From assembly GCF_024172165.1 (NCBI RefSeq), contig NZ_JAMZEB010000002.1:7833501-7897500 (forward strand): DNA of 64,000 nucleotides. The letters run 5' to 3'. The translations under genes and the position numbers were made by a program. Of the stretch, positions 60,722-64,000 are shown in pieces. How positions within the stretch are numbered: the stretch's first letter is position 1; every line of letters begins with the position of its first letter. The notes below the pieces were generated by a model. The model worked only from the letters and a program-made list of their open reading frames with translations. It did not search any database and was not told where the DNA came from. Origin of the DNA: Nonomuraea thailandensis (GTDB lineage Bacteria; Actinomycetota; Actinomycetes; Streptosporangiales; Streptosporangiaceae).

Positions 60722-63312
60722 CGCACCCCCAGGTAGGCGGCGGTCAGCCGCTCGCTGTCCACCTCGGCCCGCGGGCCGCACCAGGTGACCCGGCCCAGCC
60801 GCATGAACGCCACCCGGTCGGCGATCGCCAGCGCCTCGGTGGCCTTCTCCTCGACGAGCAGCAGCGCGACCCCGCGCTCGCGCAGCTCGGCGAAGACGTC
60901 GAAGACCTGCCGCACCACCATCGGGGCCAGCCCGAGCGACGGCTCGTCGGCGATCAGCACGCGCGGCGGGCGCACCAGCGCGGGGGCGAGCGTGAGGAGC
61001 TGCTGCTCTCCGCCGGACAGGGCGCCGGCGAGCACGGTACGCCGCTCGGCGAGGTGGGGCAGGCGCTCGTAGACGGGCTCGGGGTCGGGCAGCCAGGTCC
61101 GCAGGTTCTCCTCCACGGTGAGGCCGGGGAAGACGCCCCTGCCCTCCGGCGCGAGCAGGATACCGGCGCGGGCCCTGCGGTGGGCGGGCCAGGCGGTGAC
61201 GTCCTGGCCGTCCAGCAGGATCCGGCCGCCGGTCACCGGCAGGTCCCCGGCCGCCGCCGCGCACGCGGTGGACTTCCCCGCGCCGTTCGCGCCGAGCAGC
61301 GCGACGACCTCGCCGGGGTTGACGTGCAGGTCCACGCCGCGCAGCACGGTCACGTCGGCGTACCCGGCGACGACCCCCTCCATGGAGAACAGCGCCGGCT
61401 CGCGCGCCACCGCCGGCGCGGGCTCCTGCTCGGGCGGCTTCTCGCGGCGCCGCCGCAGCTCGGCGAGCTGGGTGAGCACCCCGTCGGGGTGCTTGGCCAG
61501 GATCATGCCCCCGAGCCCGAACAGGATGGCGCCGACGTGCGCGGAGACGTCCCAGGTGGCGAGCAGCTCGGGCACGGCGACCGCGATGAGCCCGCCCAGC
61601 ACCGCGCCGCCGATGCGCCGCACTCCCTGCAGCACCACCACGGCCAGCCAGACGAACCCGGAGAACGCCGGCAGATCGGTCGCGGTGATCGATCCCTTGG
61701 AGATCGCGAACAGCACCCCGCCGAGCCCGGCGACGGCCGACGCGAGCACGAACAGCGTGATCTTCGTGCGCGGCGCCGACAGCCCCGACGTCGTGGCCGC
61801 CGCCGGGGCCGAGCGCACGGCCAGGATCGCCCGCCCCGAGGCCGAGCGCTCCAGGTTCCGTACGAGCAGCGCCACCGCCCCGATCAGCAGGAGCAGCACC
61901 ACGACCCGGACCCGCGCGTCGGAGGTGTCGGCGAACCCGAACCCCAGCGCGGGGATCGGCCACCCGATCGTCCCGTTGCTGAACGCGTCCACCTGGAACA
62001 GCACCTGATCGGCCAGCAGCGCCAGGGCCAGCGTGGCCAGCGTCAGCACCCGCCCGCCCAGGCGCAGCGCGGGCAGCGCCACCAGCATCCCCACGGCCGC
62101 GGCGGCCAGCACGCCCAGCAGGATCGCCACGACGAACGGCAGCCCGGACGCGAACGCCCACCCGCAGGTCAGCGCCGCCATGGCGGCGAAGGCGGCCTGG
62201 GCCAGGTTCACCATGCCGCCGATCCCGGTCACCACCACGAACGAGCAGAAGATCAGCGCCAGCACCAGCCCGTGGGCCACGACGCCGACGTAGTACTCCG
62301 ACCCGGCGAACGCGAACACCACCAGCGCCGCCACCCCGGCGGCCCACGGCAGCCTGCGCCGCCACGGCGGCAGCCCGGCCAGGTGATCGGGCGGCGGCAC
62401 GTCCTCGGCCGCGCTGCCCGCCACCCGCTCGCGCGACCTGTTCAGCAGCACCAGCCCCGCGAACAGCAGGATCACCGGCACCGCCGTGCGCAGCCCCGTC
62501 ACCTCTTCGAGGAAGTCGGTGTAGCCGGCGACCAGGTTCTGCACGACGCCGAGCGCCAGGCCCGCCGCGAACGTCCAGGGGATCGAGCGCAGCCGCCCGA
62601 ACACCGCCGCCGTCGCCGAGGCGAACAGCAGCACCGTGTACGCGGTCGCGTCCAGCCCCAGCACCGACACCGCCAGCACCCCGGCCAGGCCGGCCAGCCC
62701 CGAGCCGAGCATCCAGGCCAGCGCCGAGGTGGCGTCCACGTCGATGCCGCGCAACGTGGCCAGGCGCCGCCGGTCCACGGAGGCCCGCATGCGCAGGCCG
62801 TACGGGGTGTGCCGGATGAACGCCCACAGCCCGGCCGCCGCCACGGCCGAGAAGCAGAACGTGATGAGCTGGTCGCTGTCCAGCCGCACGCCGAGCACGT
62901 CGAACGCCTGGGCCGGATGCGGCCCGACGCCGCGCGGCAACGCGGTCGCGTCCGCCGGGGGCAGCCCCGCCAGGTCCACCACCAGCAGGCCGAGGGCGGG
63001 CAGCGCGATCGTGAGCCCGATGGTGGCCACGATCTGCGCGGTCTCCCCGGCCTGGGCCAGGCCCCGGAACATGGCCTTGTGCAGGGCGTAGCCGAGCGCC
63101 GGGGCGAAGATCGCCACCGCCAGCAGCGCCGACGGCCACGCGGGCATTCCGGCCTGGGTGAGCTGGTAGAACAGCAGGGCGGTGAGGAACCCGATGGCGC
63201 CGTGGGCGAAGTTGAACACGCCCGTGGCCGCGTACGAGAGCGTGAGGCCCGAGCCCATGATCGCGAAGACGGCCCCGGTGACCAGGCCGCTGAGCACGTA
63301 GTCCAGGATCAT
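60718..63312 (-). CDS. Fused LivH-LivM-LivF: both permeases and one ATPase in one polypeptide
   Basis: From the ATG at 63312 the 864-residue protein runs LivH-like permease (about 1-285; LDYVLSGLVTGAVFAIMGSG, YGLRMRASVDRRRLATLRGI), LivM-like permease (about 315-605; LALIFCSFVVVTGIGGMVNL, GRAILAVRSAPAAATTSGL) and LivF-like ATPase (about 635-864; LLGANGAGKST, ALSGGEQQLL, VLIADEPSLGLAPMV). No stop or frameshift separates them. LivHM fusions are known; a triple fusion is uncommon in my experience. It is coupled to the binding-protein gene upstream (ATGA overlap). Confidence 0.9.
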   Translation of the reverse strand: MILDYVLSGLVTGAVFAIMGSGLTLSYAATGVFNFAHGAIGFLTALLFYQLTQAGMPAWPSALLAVAIFAPALGYALHKAMFRGLAQAGETAQIVATIGLTIALPALGLLVVDLAGLPPADATALPRGVGPHPAQAFDVLGVRLDSDQLITFCFSAVAAAGLWAFIRHTPYGLRMRASVDRRRLATLRGIDVDATSALAWMLGSGLAGLAGVLAVSVLGLDATAYTVLLFASATAAVFGRLRSIPWTFAAGLALGVVQNLVAGYTDFLEEVTGLRTAVPVILLFAGLVLLNRSRERVAGSAAEDVPPPDHLAGLPPWRRRLPWAAGVAALVVFAFAGSEYYVGVVAHGLVLALIFCSFVVVTGIGGMVNLAQAAFAAMAALTCGWAFASGLPFVVAILLGVLAAAAVGMLVALPALRLGGRVLTLATLALALLADQVLFQVDAFSNGTIGWPIPALGFGFADTSDARVRVVVLLLLIGAVALLVRNLERSASGRAILAVRSAPAAATTSGLSAPRTKITLFVLASAVAGLGGVLFAISKGSITATDLPAFSGFVWLAVVVLQGVRRIGGAVLGGLIAVAVPELLATWDVSAHVGAILFGLGGMILAKHPDGVLTQLAELRRRREKPPEQEPAPAVAREPALFSMEGVVAGYADVTVLRGVDLHVNPGEVVALLGANGAGKSTACAAAAGDLPVTGGRILLDGQDVTAWPAHRRARAGILLAPEGRGVFPGLTVEENLRTWLPDPEPVYERLPHLAERRTVLAGALSGGEQQLLTLAPALVRPPRVLIADEPSLGLAPMVVRQVFDVFAELRERGVALLLVEEKATEALAIADRVAFMRLGRVTWCGPRAEVDSERLTAAYLGVR

Positions 63313-64000
63313 TTGAGCGGCACGTTGTCGAAGCACTTCATGCTCTTGGCCACCTGGAAGGCGCCGCCCTCCAGCTTGACCAGGGCGCCGCAGCCGTTGG
63401 GCTCGCTGTGGTCCTTCGGGTACTCGATCCGGCCGAAGCCCGGGTTCTCGTACAGGTACGAGCCGTTGCCCGTGGCCAGGAACTTCTCCCTGGTCAGGTC
63501 CTTGCCGGTCTTGTTCAGCATGTCGAGGAAGATGTCGGCGGCCCAGTAGCCGATGGCCAGGTGCTGGGTGAGCTGGGTGCCGGGGGCGACCTTCTCGACG
63601 TCCGCCTTCAGCTCGGCGATCTCGGGGGCGGTGGACTCGAACGGCTCGAACATGGGCGCCGCGATCACGCCCTCCAGGGCCTGGGCGCTGGCCGGGTCCT
63701 TGAGGATGGCGACGTCGTAGCTGGTGGCGTCGGTCAGCACGCCCTGGTAGCCGGCCCGCTTGAGCGCCGCGTACAGGCCGACGTTGAACTTCGTGCCGGC
63801 GATCACGGAGACGACCACGTCAGGGGGGCCGCCGTCGTCCGAGGTCATGATCTTGTTCACGTACGGCAGCCAGTCGGGCGGCGGGGCGGCGGCCGGCAGG
63901 CCGGAGTTCACGCCGGCCAGCTCGAACCCGGCGGCGGTGAACGACTGGGAGATGGTCGTGCCGCCGTACTTGCTGCCGCTGGAGTCGGAGGTCTGGACGT
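63309..64000 (-). CDS. Branched-chain-type ABC substrate-binding protein, 5' end outside the window
   Basis: The frame is open to base 64000, so the N-terminus and signal peptide lie outside. The visible 230 residues are the C-terminal part of a Peripla_BP_6 protein: YGGTTISQSFTAAGFELAGV, VVVSVIAGTKFNVGLYAALK, GYWAADIFLDMLNKTGKDLT and CGALVKLEGGAFQVAKSMKC. It should deliver substrate to the fused Liv permease. Nearby catabolic genes suggest an organic acid or amide rather than leucine, without proof. Confidence 0.87.
   Translation of the reverse strand, partial: VQTSDSSGSKYGGTTISQSFTAAGFELAGVNSGLPAAAPPPDWLPYVNKIMTSDDGGPPDVVVSVIAGTKFNVGLYAALKRAGYQGVLTDATSYDVAILKDPASAQALEGVIAAPMFEPFESTAPEIAELKADVEKVAPGTQLTQHLAIGYWAADIFLDMLNKTGKDLTREKFLATGNGSYLYENPGFGRIEYPKDHSEPNGCGALVKLEGGAFQVAKSMKCFDNVPLK

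Noticed and set aside
59975..63139. 1054-codon frame continuing upstream from the LivG ATPase
   Set aside because: The extension lies out of frame over the fused Liv permease gene and has no recognisable domain; the ATPase starts at 60721.

Overview
The window is GC-rich, actinomycete-type DNA. Supporting signs are TTA codons rare enough to stand out, F420-type enzymes, twin-arginine lipoproteins, a DasABC-like chitobiose importer, and many promoters of the form TANNNT about 7 nt before an ATG/GTG (leaderless messages). A Streptosporangiales genus such as Nonomuraea would fit, but I cannot prove the genus. No rRNA, tRNA, CRISPR array, phage or insertion sequence was seen. Both ends cut a gene: a SnoaL-like protein at base 1 and a substrate-binding protein at base 64000.

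Layout. (1) 1-5570: SnoaL-like protein, GNAT acetyltransferase, a DrrAB-type drug exporter divergent from an unusual IS30-HTH/GbsR regulator across a perfect operator, a Tat-exported hemerythrin lipoprotein, and an APH-type phosphotransferase. (2) 5597-19935: two paralogous amino-sugar loci side by side. Each has an RpiR regulator, a UPF0309/SIS enzyme and ABC import genes on the minus strand, with a BadF-type sugar kinase diverging from the RpiR gene. The first carries an NgcEFG-like importer. The second carries a DasABC-like importer plus a secreted CBM3-GH16 enzyme whose signal peptide has two TTA codons. Both RpiR genes share the promoter layout TTGACG-N17-TAATTW beside an AT-rich box. A regulator made only of two GntR-type winged helices converges on the das-like end. 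(3) 19947-34760: an ECF sigma/membrane-protein pair, an Ltp-like thiolase, LysR and MerR regulators, assorted enzymes, an ECF41 sigma factor with a partner SDR, a TetR regulator, a redox-type two-component pair (receiver fused to thioredoxin-reductase-like protein, then a cNMP-domain histidine kinase), and a ROK repressor divergent from an MFS exporter. (4) 34857-57514: acyl-CoA type catabolic genes (LLM oxidoreductases, AMP- and NDP-forming CoA ligases, SDRs, DUF35 OB-fold protein, VOC protein, two acyl-CoA dehydrogenases, cyclase, serine hydrolase, altered isochorismatase-fold protein, PucR-type regulator), interrupted by a TetR/P450 pair, a Ser/Thr kinase and a CHAP cell-wall hydrolase with a structured leader. 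(5) 57609-64000: DJ-1-like protein divergent from LysR, a dienelactone hydrolase, and a Liv-type ABC importer in which both permeases and one ATPase are fused in one polypeptide.

Most unusual signal: six promoter regions (22.6, 34.8, 40.6, 43.2, 45.3 and 55.5 kb), all in front of acyl-CoA type catabolic genes, carry variants of one near-palindrome, CCAAGCRWGCGCTWGSTTGG. At three of them it lies across the spacer between -35 and -10 hexamers. This ties dispersed operons into one apparent regulon and predicts that the Ltp-like thiolase (21.4 kb) works with the DUF35 protein (45.4 kb), like sterol side-chain aldolases. The repressor and substrate are unknown.
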